From assembly GCA_013140775.1 (NCBI GenBank), contig JABFSA010000052.1:1-34680 (forward strand): DNA of 34,680 bases, in the 5' to 3' direction. The notes beneath the pieces are model-generated. The model was not told where the DNA came from. It saw only the letters and a list, made by a program, of their open reading frames with translations, and did no database searches. This document shows positions 15,387 to 22,912 of this stretch, one piece after another. The first letter of the stretch is position 1. Every line of letters begins with the position of its first letter. The position numbers were made by a program, and so were the translations under genes. Source of the DNA: Acidobacteriota bacterium (lineage in GTDB: Bacteria; Acidobacteriota; Vicinamibacteria; Vicinamibacterales; UBA2999).

Positions 15387-16412
15387 GTGATTTCACGGCG
15401 TACGGCGTTTGCGGCGTTGGCGATTGTCATCGGCCTTACCGCAGGGCTGCTCGTAACCGAGGGTGTCCTTCGGATGCTGAAAGACTCCCCAATCGAAATC
15501 CCGGCGTTGGACATCGTGGTTGAGCCTGGCGGCAAGACTCAGCTTCCGGATCCAGTCCTGGGCTTCCGGCCGATTCCGGGACGCTACACCGTGACGTTCG
15601 ATCACCGCGATCCATGGGAGCTCACCAATCTCTCTGACACGACGCGGATCACAAGCCCACTTGGAAGCGCGGAGGACCGCCGTGGTCGCGGCATCTGGGT
15701 GTTCGGATGCTCCTTTGTGCAGGGGTGGGGCTTGAACGACGCTGACACCTTCGCATGGAAGCTGCAGGAACGCTTCCCTGACTATCCCGTCACCAACTTC
15801 GGGGTTGGCGGATACGGGACACTGCAGTCGTTGCTGCAGCTTCAGCAGGCGCTTCGCGAACGCCCGAGTCCTGCGGTGATCATCCTGGCGTACGCATGGT
15901 TCCATGATGATCGGAACACGTTCACGAACGGCTGGCGTGACGCCAACATCAGCTACCGGCGGTTCGGTACCACGGCGCAACCGTATGCGAGGTTCGATGA
16001 CAACGGCCAGCTCCGGTACTACCACTCCGAGGAATCCGTCCCGCTGTTATGGCTTCGGTCCCGCTCGGCGATGTTCAATCTCGCGCTGGAGTCGTACGGA
16101 CGAGCTCAGGACGCGGGCCTGCGGTCTCACGAGGTCACCGAGTTGCTGCTCGATCGGTTTGCCGAGGAAAGTCGTCAGAGTGGAGCGCACTTCGTCCTCG
16201 CGGGCATTGCACCGTCTCCGCTGACGGAGGCAACACTCCGTCGATTCGAGGCCGGTGGCACTCACACCGTTGATATTTCCGTGGATGATCGCGATCCTGC
16301 GAACGTCATTCCCTACGATGGCCATCCCAGCGCTATCGCCAACGATCACTTCGCTGAGACGCTGGCAACGGCCCTGCAAACCAGGGCCATCGTCGTCAGT
16401 CGACAGCCTTGA
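15387..16412 (+). CDS. SGNH/GDSL-hydrolase-like protein with N-terminal membrane anchor
   Basis: 341 aa. Residues about 7-29 form an uncleaved-looking membrane segment. Block I is VFGCSFVQGWGL with the nucleophile candidate Ser109. A block II-like NFGVGGYGTLQS follows near residue 140, and block V is Asp311-Gly-His313 (YDGHPSAIANDHFA). So the Ser and the Asp-x-His catalytic elements are all present. SGNH proteins of this type often remove or transfer O-acetyl groups on polysaccharides, which would fit the neighbouring exopolysaccharide genes (inference). The start is GTG 15387 after GAGG. The last ~38 codons and about 20 bp beyond the stop are repeated as a fragment near 33.43-33.56 kb. Confidence 0.7.
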   Translation: MISRRTAFAALAIVIGLTAGLLVTEGVLRMLKDSPIEIPALDIVVEPGGKTQLPDPVLGFRPIPGRYTVTFDHRDPWELTNLSDTTRITSPLGSAEDRRGRGIWVFGCSFVQGWGLNDADTFAWKLQERFPDYPVTNFGVGGYGTLQSLLQLQQALRERPSPAVIILAYAWFHDDRNTFTNGWRDANISYRRFGTTAQPYARFDDNGQLRYYHSEESVPLLWLRSRSAMFNLALESYGRAQDAGLRSHEVTELLLDRFAEESRQSGAHFVLAGIAPSPLTEATLRRFEAGGTHTVDISVDDRDPANVIPYDGHPSAIANDHFAETLATALQTRAIVVSRQP

Positions 16413-16432
16413 CGCGTATCGGATACTCGCTT
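16300..16432 (+). repeat. Direct repeat copy A (SGNH gene 3' end)
   Basis: This stretch aligns without gaps to 33427-33563 over roughly 120-130 bp, at about 80% identity by eye, in the same orientation. It covers the last ~38 codons of the SGNH gene plus about 20 bp after its stop, including shared CCAGGGCCATCGTCGT and GTCGACAGCCTTGACGC. Confidence 0.8.
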
Positions 16433-16466
16433 CGAGCTGAGTGCAACTGACTGGCCTGATTCAGAT

Positions 16467-16510
16467 TTGACATCTTGTTGACTTGGCGTTGACGCAGGCT
16501 TGACATCTCG
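16467..16510 (+). promoter_or_regulatory. Array 1: four TTGAC units at 11-bp spacing
   Basis: TTGAC begins at 16467, 16478, 16489 and 16500, exactly 11 bp apart, in head-to-tail orientation. The 11-mers are TTGACATCTTG, TTGACTTGGCG, TTGACGCAGGC and TTGACATCTCG. The array ends 55 bp before the InlB-repeat gene. The last TTGACA could also serve as a -35 box. The 11-bp direct-repeat geometry is typical of OmpR/PhoB-family response-regulator operators. It shares TTTGACATCTTG and CTTGGCG with array 2. Confidence 0.65.
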
Positions 16511-16565
16511 ATCGTCCAGGTTGTCGATACTCCGTTGGATTGAGACCTCAACCCATGGAGTACGC

Positions 16566-18305
16566 ATGACCTATGAATCGATCGCCAGGGTCCGCAGACA
16601 TTTCACAACGATACTGAAAGCATCCACGAGCGGCGCCCTCATTTGGGCAGCCGCCGCAACACCAACTCCGGTATTCGCGCAGACCGCGACAGTGGAAGGC
16701 TCACTGAGCGCATTCGATGTCGTTAACGATTCGGGTCAGGACGGTCACGGCTTCGAGATTCGCATCGATGGCGCCCAGCAGGGCGACCTCTACTACACGA
16801 TGTACGGCCAGCGTTACGGCAATGCCAAGATCGCTGAGGACCCCGACGGGGTCAGCATTCGCTATGAAAGCCCGTACGACGCCGTCTCGCACAAGTTCAC
16901 CGTGACAACGCCGCAACATGTTCCGAACTCGCCGTTCAGCTGGAACGATTGCTACACGGCAGGGTCCAGGTACAGCGTCTCTGGCTGCGAGCATTTTGGC
17001 CAGTCGGTGCGCAATCCGGCCAACATCACAAAGGTGACTGGCTATTGGCTGGTCGAGGACAGCAGCAACCCGGGCACTCTAAAGCGGTTGCTCCCTCCGG
17101 CCACCATCCCATTTGCCGCATGGACAGTCGCGCCCCCAACGACGGCGACGCCCGTGGTTATCGCCGAAGTCGAAGCCCCGGATCCACCTGATGCCCCGGA
17201 TCTGTTTGGCGATGCTCAGTGGGTGAAGGTTTACGTGACACAGCTGACCCGACAGGTATCCACCGATGAACTGTCGACCGACAATCCCGTGGTCGTTCCG
17301 GAGGACCCGTCTCAGATCGATATCGACTGGCAGCTTCTGCAAGCCGAACCGCCGTCGGGTGGAAACGGCAATAGGAACCGGGGCAAAACCCGGAATGAGA
17401 GCGGGATCGATCCGGAAACCCGCTCGGTCATCAGGCGGTATGAACTCTACAAGTACACCGGGGCCTACGACGCGCTGACACACGAAGCTGTCTGCCTGGA
17501 CGGAGGTCTCTGCAACGCACCCTCCGCGGGTGAGCTTGGCGAGGCTCTGAGCTCCCAAAACACCGCTGCCAACGTCACGCCCGACGTACTCGTCGTGACG
17601 CGCATGGGAAACGGTACGGTCACAGGCGACAACGGCATCAACTGCGGGAATACGTGCGCTGAGTTCGGCCTGGCTGGCTCCGCAGTGACCCTCACGGCCA
17701 CGCCGGGCAGTCAGGTGTTCACGGGCTGGACCGGCGCGTGCAGCGGAACGCTCCTCACCTGCAGCACGTCGGTGTCGGGCGTCACGAATGTCGGGGCTCG
17801 CTTTGATCCTCTGCCGACGGCAACGGTCAGCGTGCTCGTGGCAGGAAGCGGTGAGGTCAGAGCCTCGACCGGCAGCATCCGCTGCCCAAACATCTGCTCC
17901 GGAGTCTTCGCCCTGAACACCACGGTGACCTTCACGGCGAAGGAGGTGAAGGACAGGTTCACAGGGTGGAGCGGAGCGTGCACGGGGACAGCGTTGACCT
18001 GCACGGTCACATTGACGGCCGATACGACGTTGGCCGCGAACTTCGCTCCACCCTCGTCGGGTGGCAGCGGGGGTGGCGGGACCACCGCAACGAGGTTCCG
18101 TCTCACGACCAAGCTCAACGGCAACGGTACCGTGGCCAGCAATCCGACAGGCTCCGACTTCAGCGCCGGCACGGTTGTGACGCTGACCGCGACGCCAAAG
18201 GTTGGCTCACCGTGGGTCGGCTGGTCTGGCGCCTGCACTGGATCAGCGACTACCTGCTCGGTCACGATGAACGCTGACAAGACCGTTACGGCCAACTTCA
18301 GATAG
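16566..18305 (+). CDS. Secreted protein with three C-terminal InlB-like (Flg_new-type) repeats
   Basis: 579 aa. A signal peptide (cleavage near PTPVFAQ, residue 39) leads to a region of about 310 residues with no recognised domain, containing several cysteines and an acidic Pro-rich hinge. Three tandem repeats of about 65-75 residues follow from about residue 340. Their pattern is GxGxV...C-x3-C...VTLTATP...FTGWxGACxGTxxTCxVxMxAxxxVxAxF, as in 'divergent InlB B-repeat' proteins. The first two carry the paired cysteines (INCGNTC, IRCPNIC); the third lacks that pair (NPTGSDFSAG). A Gly/Ser linker (PSSGGSGGGG) separates repeats two and three. Such repeats are found in surface and adhesion proteins. 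The ATG 16566 start gives a normal signal peptide. Array 1 lies just upstream. Confidence 0.75.
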   Translation: MTYESIARVRRHFTTILKASTSGALIWAAAATPTPVFAQTATVEGSLSAFDVVNDSGQDGHGFEIRIDGAQQGDLYYTMYGQRYGNAKIAEDPDGVSIRYESPYDAVSHKFTVTTPQHVPNSPFSWNDCYTAGSRYSVSGCEHFGQSVRNPANITKVTGYWLVEDSSNPGTLKRLLPPATIPFAAWTVAPPTTATPVVIAEVEAPDPPDAPDLFGDAQWVKVYVTQLTRQVSTDELSTDNPVVVPEDPSQIDIDWQLLQAEPPSGGNGNRNRGKTRNESGIDPETRSVIRRYELYKYTGAYDALTHEAVCLDGGLCNAPSAGELGEALSSQNTAANVTPDVLVVTRMGNGTVTGDNGINCGNTCAEFGLAGSAVTLTATPGSQVFTGWTGACSGTLLTCSTSVSGVTNVGARFDPLPTATVSVLVAGSGEVRASTGSIRCPNICSGVFALNTTVTFTAKEVKDRFTGWSGACTGTALTCTVTLTADTTLAANFAPPSSGGSGGGGTTATRFRLTTKLNGNGTVASNPTGSDFSAGTVVTLTATPKVGSPWVGWSGACTGSATTCSVTMNADKTVTANFR

Positions 18306-18323
18306 GCTCCATCTCGGATCGAC

Positions 18324-18360
18324 GAATCAGAGGGGTCGGCCCTGCCTATCCCTCTGATTC
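18324..18360 (+). terminator. Hairpin after the InlB-repeat gene
   Basis: An 11-bp perfect stem, GAATCAGAGGG / CCCTCTGATTC, with a 15-base loop, beginning 19 bp after the stop codon. There is no proper T-run after it (CACGTCCTTTC), so it may be a terminator or an RNA-stabilising 3' hairpin. Confidence 0.5.
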
Positions 18361-18432
18361 CACGTCCTTTCGGTCTCGGGTCAGGACAGAACCGCCGCGT
18401 TCTCTGCGTATCGACGAACAACATGGAGATTC

Positions 18433-18476
18433 CCGACGATGTCTTGACACCTTTTTGACATCTTGGCGACACTCTC
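18433..18476 (+). promoter_or_regulatory. Array 2: TTGACA units at 11-bp spacing before the GT9 gene
   Basis: Units begin at 18433 (CCGAC, degenerate), 18444 (TTGACA), 18455 (TTGACA) and 18466 (GCGACA, degenerate), each 11 bp apart. The unit at 18455 plus its preceding T reads TTTGACATCTTG, identical to the first unit of array 1. It lies about 50 bp upstream of GTG 18525, a distance similar to array 1 and its gene, which also supports that start. Confidence 0.6.
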
Positions 18477-18524
18477 CCCGGCTCCGTTGCGTCATCATTG
18501 TCTGAAACGTGGACCCCTCCTCCC

Positions 18525-19475
18525 GTGCGCAAGCTGATTCTCCGGAACTTTCAGTCACCAGGCGATATCGTCATGCTCACGGCCGCCGTGCGCGACCTGC
18601 ACCGATGTCACCCGGGGGAATTTCTGACCGACGTAAGAACATCGTGCCCGGATCTGTGGCATCACAATCCACACCTGACGCCCCTCGACGAACACGACCC
18701 GGATGTCGCCGTCATCGACTGTCACTACCCGCTGATCCACCGAAGCAATCAGGAACCTCGACATTTTCTGGATGGGTTCATCGAATACCTGAACGAGCAG
18801 CTCGGCCTGCGGATCCGGGTGACCGACTTCCGAGGCGACATCCACATCTCGCGGTCAGAAAAGGACTGGTTCCTCGAAGTCGAGACGCAACAGGGCCCTG
18901 CTCAACCGTTCTGGCTCTTCGCCTCGGGAGGCAAGTTCGACTACACGGCGAAGTGGTGGGATCCGCACCGCTATCAACAGGTCGTGGACCACTTCAAGGG
19001 ACGTATCCTCTTCGTCCAGGTTGGCGAGAGCCAACACCACCACCCACGCGTCGAGGGCACGGTCGACTTGCGCGGGCAGACGTCACATCGTCAGCTGATC
19101 CGGCTGATGTACCACGCGCAGGGCGCTGTCTCTGCGGTCAGCCTGCTGATGCACCTGGCAGCCGCGGTCGAAGTAAAACCTGGCATGCCGCTCAATCGAC
19201 CCTGCGTCGTGGTCGCTGGAGGGCGGGAACCCCCGCACTTTGCCGCGTATCCGCACCATCAGTTCATCCATACAGTTGGCGCGCTGCGCTGTTGCGACAA
19301 TGGCGGCTGCTGGAAGTCGCGGACGCTGCCGCTCGGGGACGGCGACGTACATGACAAGACTGACGCGCTGTGCGTGGATGTCATCGGCACGCTGCCGCGG
19401 TGCATGGACATGATTTCGGCCGACGACGTGATCGCGAGAATTGAGATGTACTTTCGTGGTGGAGCACTGAGATGA
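18525..19475 (+). CDS. Glycosyltransferase family 9-like (heptosyltransferase-like) protein
   Basis: 316 aa from GTG 18525; a TTG at 18498 would add nine residues without a better ribosome site. The N-terminus VRKLILRNFQSPGDIVMLTAAVRDLH matches the GT9 start, where a G-D pair follows strand one and the acceptor loop. Later come RILFVQVGE, a donor-domain strand, and AVSAVSLLMHLAAAVEV, which corresponds to the GT9 'DSGPMHLAAAL' nucleotide-sugar loop but with the Asp replaced. CVVVAGGREPPHF follows, and then a CC...GGCW cluster typical of a subgroup. It is likely to transfer a sugar from an activated donor, but the altered loop means donor type is uncertain. Its stop overlaps the polyserine lipoprotein start (ATGA), so the two are translationally coupled. 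Confidence 0.68.
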   Translation: MRKLILRNFQSPGDIVMLTAAVRDLHRCHPGEFLTDVRTSCPDLWHHNPHLTPLDEHDPDVAVIDCHYPLIHRSNQEPRHFLDGFIEYLNEQLGLRIRVTDFRGDIHISRSEKDWFLEVETQQGPAQPFWLFASGGKFDYTAKWWDPHRYQQVVDHFKGRILFVQVGESQHHHPRVEGTVDLRGQTSHRQLIRLMYHAQGAVSAVSLLMHLAAAVEVKPGMPLNRPCVVVAGGREPPHFAAYPHHQFIHTVGALRCCDNGGCWKSRTLPLGDGDVHDKTDALCVDVIGTLPRCMDMISADDVIARIEMYFRGGALR

Positions 19476-19963
19476 CACATGACGACGGGGGTGAGGTGGG
19501 CATAGAGCGCGACGCCCGGCGCCCACACGACCTGGCGGAACGGCGGGACTTCCTGCTCCTCCTGATCAGCGCGCCCGCCGCCGCGCTGGCGGCTGGATGC
19601 AGCGGACTGACCGAACCCACGAGCATCGAACCCCCGCTCGTGTCGAGTTCCTCGCTCATCAGCTCGGCGTCGAGCTCCTCCAGTGGTGGGTCGTCCTCGA
19701 GTAGCTCGTCCGGCTCGGGTGGCGGCGGTAGCTCGTCGAGCTCGTCCGGGGTCGGTTCCTCGAGTTCTTCCAGCTCCGGGAACAGTTCGTCCAGCTCGTC
19801 GAGCGTGTCCTCCAGCTCATCATCGAGCAGCTCATCCGGTTCGTCGTCCAGCAGTTCGTCCGGTTCGTCGTCCAGCAGCTCTTCGTCGAGCAGCTCGTCG
19901 AGCTCGTCGTCCGCCAGTTCGTCCAGCTCCTCGTCGGGATCGTCTTCCGGAGGCCGCAGCTAG
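19472..19963 (+). CDS. Polyserine lipoprotein with twin-arginine-type signal
   Basis: 163 aa. Residues 24-43 carry a twin-arginine-like signal (ERRDFLLLL, hydrophobic stretch) ending in a lipobox-like AAGC with Cys43, so a Tat-exported lipoprotein is likely. After a short linker (SGLTEPTSIEPPLV), residues 58-163 are almost entirely serine, about 83 of 106, interrupted mainly by glycine. Several serine codons (AGC, TCG, TCC, AGT) are mixed, so selection acts on the amino acids rather than on a simple DNA repeat. ATG 19472 overlaps the glycosyltransferase stop by 4 bp and has a GGTGGAG ribosome site. Function is unknown; a dense hydroxyl surface could be a scaffold for O-linked glycans, suggested by the coupled glycosyltransferase (inference). 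Confidence 0.72.
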   Translation: MTHDDGGEVGIERDARRPHDLAERRDFLLLLISAPAAALAAGCSGLTEPTSIEPPLVSSSSLISSASSSSSGGSSSSSSSGSGGGGSSSSSSGVGSSSSSSSGNSSSSSSSVSSSSSSSSSSGSSSSSSSGSSSSSSSSSSSSSSSSASSSSSSSGSSSGGRS

Positions 19964-19983
19964 CGTTCCCCGCCGGAGGGGCG

Positions 19984-20721
19984 TCAGTGATAAAGCGGAC
20001 TCGTCGGGCCCGGCGGGGCATAGTCGTGACCGAACTTGTTCTTGTGCGGGGTCAGGGCCTGACCAGCGTCAACGAGTTCCACCGCGTCGAGCGATGACGA
20101 CTCAGCCGAGATGATCACCTCTCTGGGATACTCGGCGGGCGCTGCGGGTGTGAAGCGCTCGTGCCAGACCGACAACTGATACCGGCCCGGGGGCACGTTC
20201 GGGATCGAGAACTCACCCGACCGACTCGAGACCGCGTGGTGCGAGGAATCGACTGCGACAATCACGGCGCTCATGTCCGGGTGAATGTTGCAGAACACGT
20301 AGCAGACGCCAGCCCGTGGGAACGTCACGCTGCGCGACGTTCCCGCCTCGTAGAGTCCGAGATCGAATCGTTTACCATCGAACAACGAAAACACGTTGTG
20401 GAAAAACGGATCCAGGTTGGGAAACTCGACGACCGATCCGACCGGCACCACGAGGAGATGCGGATCGAACCGCTTCCGCTGCTGAACGACTTTGAAACGC
20501 TGCTCTGTCGGAGTCGCCACAGCCGTGCCCCCGCCGAACGTCGTCACGGACTTCAACCAGACAACCACGCTACTCCGGTCGGCAACCTTTCCGCCCTTCG
20601 TTGTCACTGAAACGGCGCCTCTGACGGTAACCAGACCCTGCTGCACCGCTGCTGCCGCAGTCGCGCGCCAAAGAGTACAGGCGCCGAGCACGAGCACCAG
20701 CGACGCGAGCACATGGCCCAT
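19984..20721 (-). CDS. Secreted cupredoxin-like (type-1 copper) protein
   Basis: 245 aa from ATG 20721. The middle of the protein has a plastocyanin-like fold with visible copper ligands: His108 in FFHNVFSLF, and Cys144, His147 and Met150 in VCYVFCNIHPDMSAVIVAV. A carboxypeptidase-regulatory-like beta sandwich follows (SGEFSIPNVPPGRYQLSVWHERF). This combination is known in proteins often annotated as methylamine-utilisation-like. It would carry electrons or bind copper in the periplasm. A TTG at 20751 would give a longer signal peptide with an Arg and a possible LGAC lipobox, so the start is uncertain. It follows the outer-membrane barrel gene by 7 bp and should be in its transcript. Confidence 0.75.
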   Translation of the reverse strand: MGHVLASLVLVLGACTLWRATAAAAVQQGLVTVRGAVSVTTKGGKVADRSSVVVWLKSVTTFGGGTAVATPTEQRFKVVQQRKRFDPHLLVVPVGSVVEFPNLDPFFHNVFSLFDGKRFDLGLYEAGTSRSVTFPRAGVCYVFCNIHPDMSAVIVAVDSSHHAVSSRSGEFSIPNVPPGRYQLSVWHERFTPAAPAEYPREVIISAESSSLDAVELVDAGQALTPHKNKFGHDYAPPGPTSPLYH

Positions 20722-20728
20722 GGCGCGG

Positions 20729-22189
20729 CTAGAAGACAATTCCCCCTCCAAAACTCAGGTGATCGGCAAGCCACGCGCGGCCGTCCAGCCGACGGGTCCA
20801 CAGCCGACGATACTCAACTGTATAAAAAATGTTGGAGCGAAGTTGATAAATGACATTGAGAAGACCGCTCGCGTTTCGTGACGCTGATGGCGCCTCGTCC
20901 TGGGGGGGTTGGAGCAGTCCGTTGAACGGCCGTGGGCGTGACAGGTCTATCCCGAAGGCCGCGTTGAACTCGATGCGAGGTGACTGCTGAAACTTCACCT
21001 GGGTCCATCCTCCCCGGCTCCGCAGCGGATGGACAGTCGAAGCCGCTTCGGTGGGCGCACCGTTGAAGAGCACGCTGGAGTGCGCGCCTCCGCCGAGTCC
21101 GCCGATCGCCTGCCCCCGGTACAATTCGCCAGACAGAGTCAAGCTCGTCCAAAGCGGCACTTCCCAGTCGGCCATCATCGCCCACGCGTTGACGGGACGG
21201 CGAAATCCCCAGTCGTGGCGCGAATAGTAGCCAGCGCCCCCCGCAGAGAGCGTTCGTTCGCCCGATCGTCTCCGCCAACTCAACCGCCCGGCGTATGCAG
21301 GTTGACGACTCCGCTCACCAGCTGTCGCCAGACGGCTGTACTCGCCCGCTGGCACCTCACCTGTGAAGGAATCGAGTACGCCACCCTGAAGGGTGACGGT
21401 GACATCGTCGGGCCGCTGGTAGCGCCGCTCGACATACACCTGAGGCATCCACGACCAGATATTGCCCGACGAGGACAGGGCCGGGTAGGCGGTGGAGGCC
21501 AGGGACGCAGGCGAGGCCGGTGAGAAGAACGGAGTGTCCTGTCCGGCCCTGAGCGAGGTGCGCGCGCCTTCTGCAGCGAATGAGATGGTGCGCAGACGAA
21601 CCCCCGGTGCGCTCAAACCGTCGGCGATATCGGGAAACCCGCCGAAAAAGTCCACGCTGAGACTGGCGGATGTGTCGAAGTCCCCCAGCGGAGGCCCAAA
21701 AACTGCCACGCCCAAGTACGACTGCCGCACCGCTGCGGAAATATTCCCCCCCGAATCACCCGGAACCGATTCAACCGCCAGTATCGGCAGGTCGATGTTA
21801 TCGACCGCGCCACGCGTGCTGATCAGCTGCATCAGCCCCATCCCAAACAACCGCACGCGATATTTCGAGCCGCTTTCGACCTTCGATTGCTCGAGCGTGG
21901 CCATCTGCGCAGCCAGCAGTTCGCGCTCCTCGGCCAACTGCTCGCGCAGGTCCGCGAGCGACTGTTGAGCCTCCGCAGTCTGACGTCGAGCGTCGGCGAG
22001 AGCGGTTTGCAGGGTCTCGATCGCCTGCTGCAACCGGCGAACCTCGGCGACAAGGGAGTCCAGAGTAGGGCTGGCTTCGGCAGTCTGCGTTGTAACGCCC
22101 GGTTCCTGCGCGTGAAGTGAAACTGAGACCAGGAGGGAAGCAGCCGCGAGCACGGCCGCAGCCTTCGGGCAACGTCGCCTTAAAGGCAT
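20729..22189 (-). CDS. Outer-membrane porin-like protein with N-terminal coiled coil
   Basis: 486 aa. A signal peptide (cleaved near SLHAQ) is followed by a strongly heptad-patterned coiled coil at about residues 42-105 (LDSLVAEVRRLQQAIETL, QQSLADLREQLAEERELL). The remainder looks like an outer-membrane barrel: alternating strands such as YRVRLFGMGLMQL, SYLGVAVFGPPLGDFDTSASLSVDFF and IFYTVEYRRLWTRRL, ending in a terminal Phe (FGGGIVF) as expected for Bam recognition. Substrate unknown. The coiled coil probably trimerises or spans toward the peptidoglycan. It is co-transcribed with the cupredoxin and is divergent from the response regulator with a shared 34-bp promoter gap, so it is a likely target of that two-component system (inference). 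Confidence 0.72.
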   Translation of the reverse strand: MPLRRRCPKAAAVLAAASLLVSVSLHAQEPGVTTQTAEASPTLDSLVAEVRRLQQAIETLQTALADARRQTAEAQQSLADLREQLAEERELLAAQMATLEQSKVESGSKYRVRLFGMGLMQLISTRGAVDNIDLPILAVESVPGDSGGNISAAVRQSYLGVAVFGPPLGDFDTSASLSVDFFGGFPDIADGLSAPGVRLRTISFAAEGARTSLRAGQDTPFFSPASPASLASTAYPALSSSGNIWSWMPQVYVERRYQRPDDVTVTLQGGVLDSFTGEVPAGEYSRLATAGERSRQPAYAGRLSWRRRSGERTLSAGGAGYYSRHDWGFRRPVNAWAMMADWEVPLWTSLTLSGELYRGQAIGGLGGGAHSSVLFNGAPTEAASTVHPLRSRGGWTQVKFQQSPRIEFNAAFGIDLSRPRPFNGLLQPPQDEAPSASRNASGLLNVIYQLRSNIFYTVEYRRLWTRRLDGRAWLADHLSFGGGIVF

Positions 22190-22223
22190 CGAGCGGCTAA
22201 TATAGCGCTTTCACGAGAGGCCC
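22190..22223. promoter_or_regulatory. Divergent promoter gap between the barrel gene and the response regulator
   Basis: Only 34 bp separate the two start codons. It contains a TAATATA stretch (a possible -10 in either direction) and the response regulator ribosome site GAGAGG five bases before ATG 22224. No TTGAC array is present here. Confidence 0.45.
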
Positions 22224-22901
22224 ATGCACAAGATCCTCGTCATCGAGGACGACCGCGCCACACGAAAAGCGCTTCAAGAGTTGTTCGAACCCGAAGGCTA
22301 TGCGGTGCAGGCAGTACAGAACGGCGCCGAAGGGCTTGCCGCCTTCCGCTCATCGTCTCCGCACATTGTCATTCTCGATCTGCGGTTGCCCCAGCTCGGC
22401 GGCCAGGACGTCTGCCGGGAAATCCGCAAGTTGTCGGAGGAGGTGGCGATCATCATCCTGACTGGCTCGCCCGACGAGATCAGCCGCGTACTGCTGCTCG
22501 AGTTGGGGGCTGATGACTATGTCACCAAGCCGTTCAGTCCCAAGGAACTGCTTGCACGCGTGAGGGCGGTGCTGCGCCGCACGCGGCGGAATCAGGCGGT
22601 CGAGCAGTTGTCATTCGGCGACGTGTCGGTTGATTTCACCAAGATGGAGGTCACCCGCGACCAAACGCCGGTATCGCTGACACCGCAGGAGTTCAAGCTG
22701 CTGAAATACCTGGCGCAGAACCCGCAGCGGGTTGTCTCGCGCGACCAGCTTCTCAGCGACGTGTGGGGCTACGATTCGTATCCCTCCACGCGAACGGTGG
22801 ACTCCCACATCCTTACGCTCCGCCAGAAACTCGAACGAACCCCAGCAGCGCCCGTCCACTTTGTGACGGTGCACAACGCCGGCTACAAGTTCGTCCCGTA
22901 A
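22224..22901 (+). CDS. OmpR/PhoB-family response regulator
   Basis: 225 aa, standard length. The receiver domain (1-118) has the acidic pair Asp9-Asp10, phosphoacceptor Asp52 (VILDLRLP), Thr80 (IILTGSP) and Lys102 (VTKPFSP). The C-terminal winged-helix domain (about 128-225) has FGDVSVDF, LTPQEFKLLKYLAQNPQRVVSRDQLLSDVWG, and the recognition-helix region RTVDSHILTLRQKLE, then HNAGYKFVP. Regulators of this class bind head-to-tail repeats about 11 bp apart. Three such arrays lie within this window, so this protein is the natural candidate to bind them (inference). The cognate histidine kinase gene begins 11 bp after the stop. Confidence 0.93.
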   Translation: MHKILVIEDDRATRKALQELFEPEGYAVQAVQNGAEGLAAFRSSSPHIVILDLRLPQLGGQDVCREIRKLSEEVAIIILTGSPDEISRVLLLELGADDYVTKPFSPKELLARVRAVLRRTRRNQAVEQLSFGDVSVDFTKMEVTRDQTPVSLTPQEFKLLKYLAQNPQRVVSRDQLLSDVWGYDSYPSTRTVDSHILTLRQKLERTPAAPVHFVTVHNAGYKFVP

Positions 22902-22912
22902 CACACCCCCTC

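Noticed and set aside
16467..16510. Tandem TTGAC units as a CRISPR or microsatellite
   Set aside because: Units are 11 bp with a 5-6 bp conserved core and variable remainder, far too short for CRISPR and not a simple satellite; an operator array fits better.
19640..19960. Serine tract as a DNA tandem repeat
   Set aside because: Codons are mixed without a fixed repeating DNA unit; the reading frame is intact from start to stop.
19659..20021. Leftward Ser/Thr/Trp-rich frame opposite the polyserine tract
   Set aside because: It is the mirror of the serine codons; the rightward frame has a signal peptide, lipobox and coupled start.
22763..22912. Extension of the histidine kinase upstream to 22763
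   Set aside because: That part lies inside the response regulator in another frame and has no signal; the membrane segment starts right after GTG 22913.
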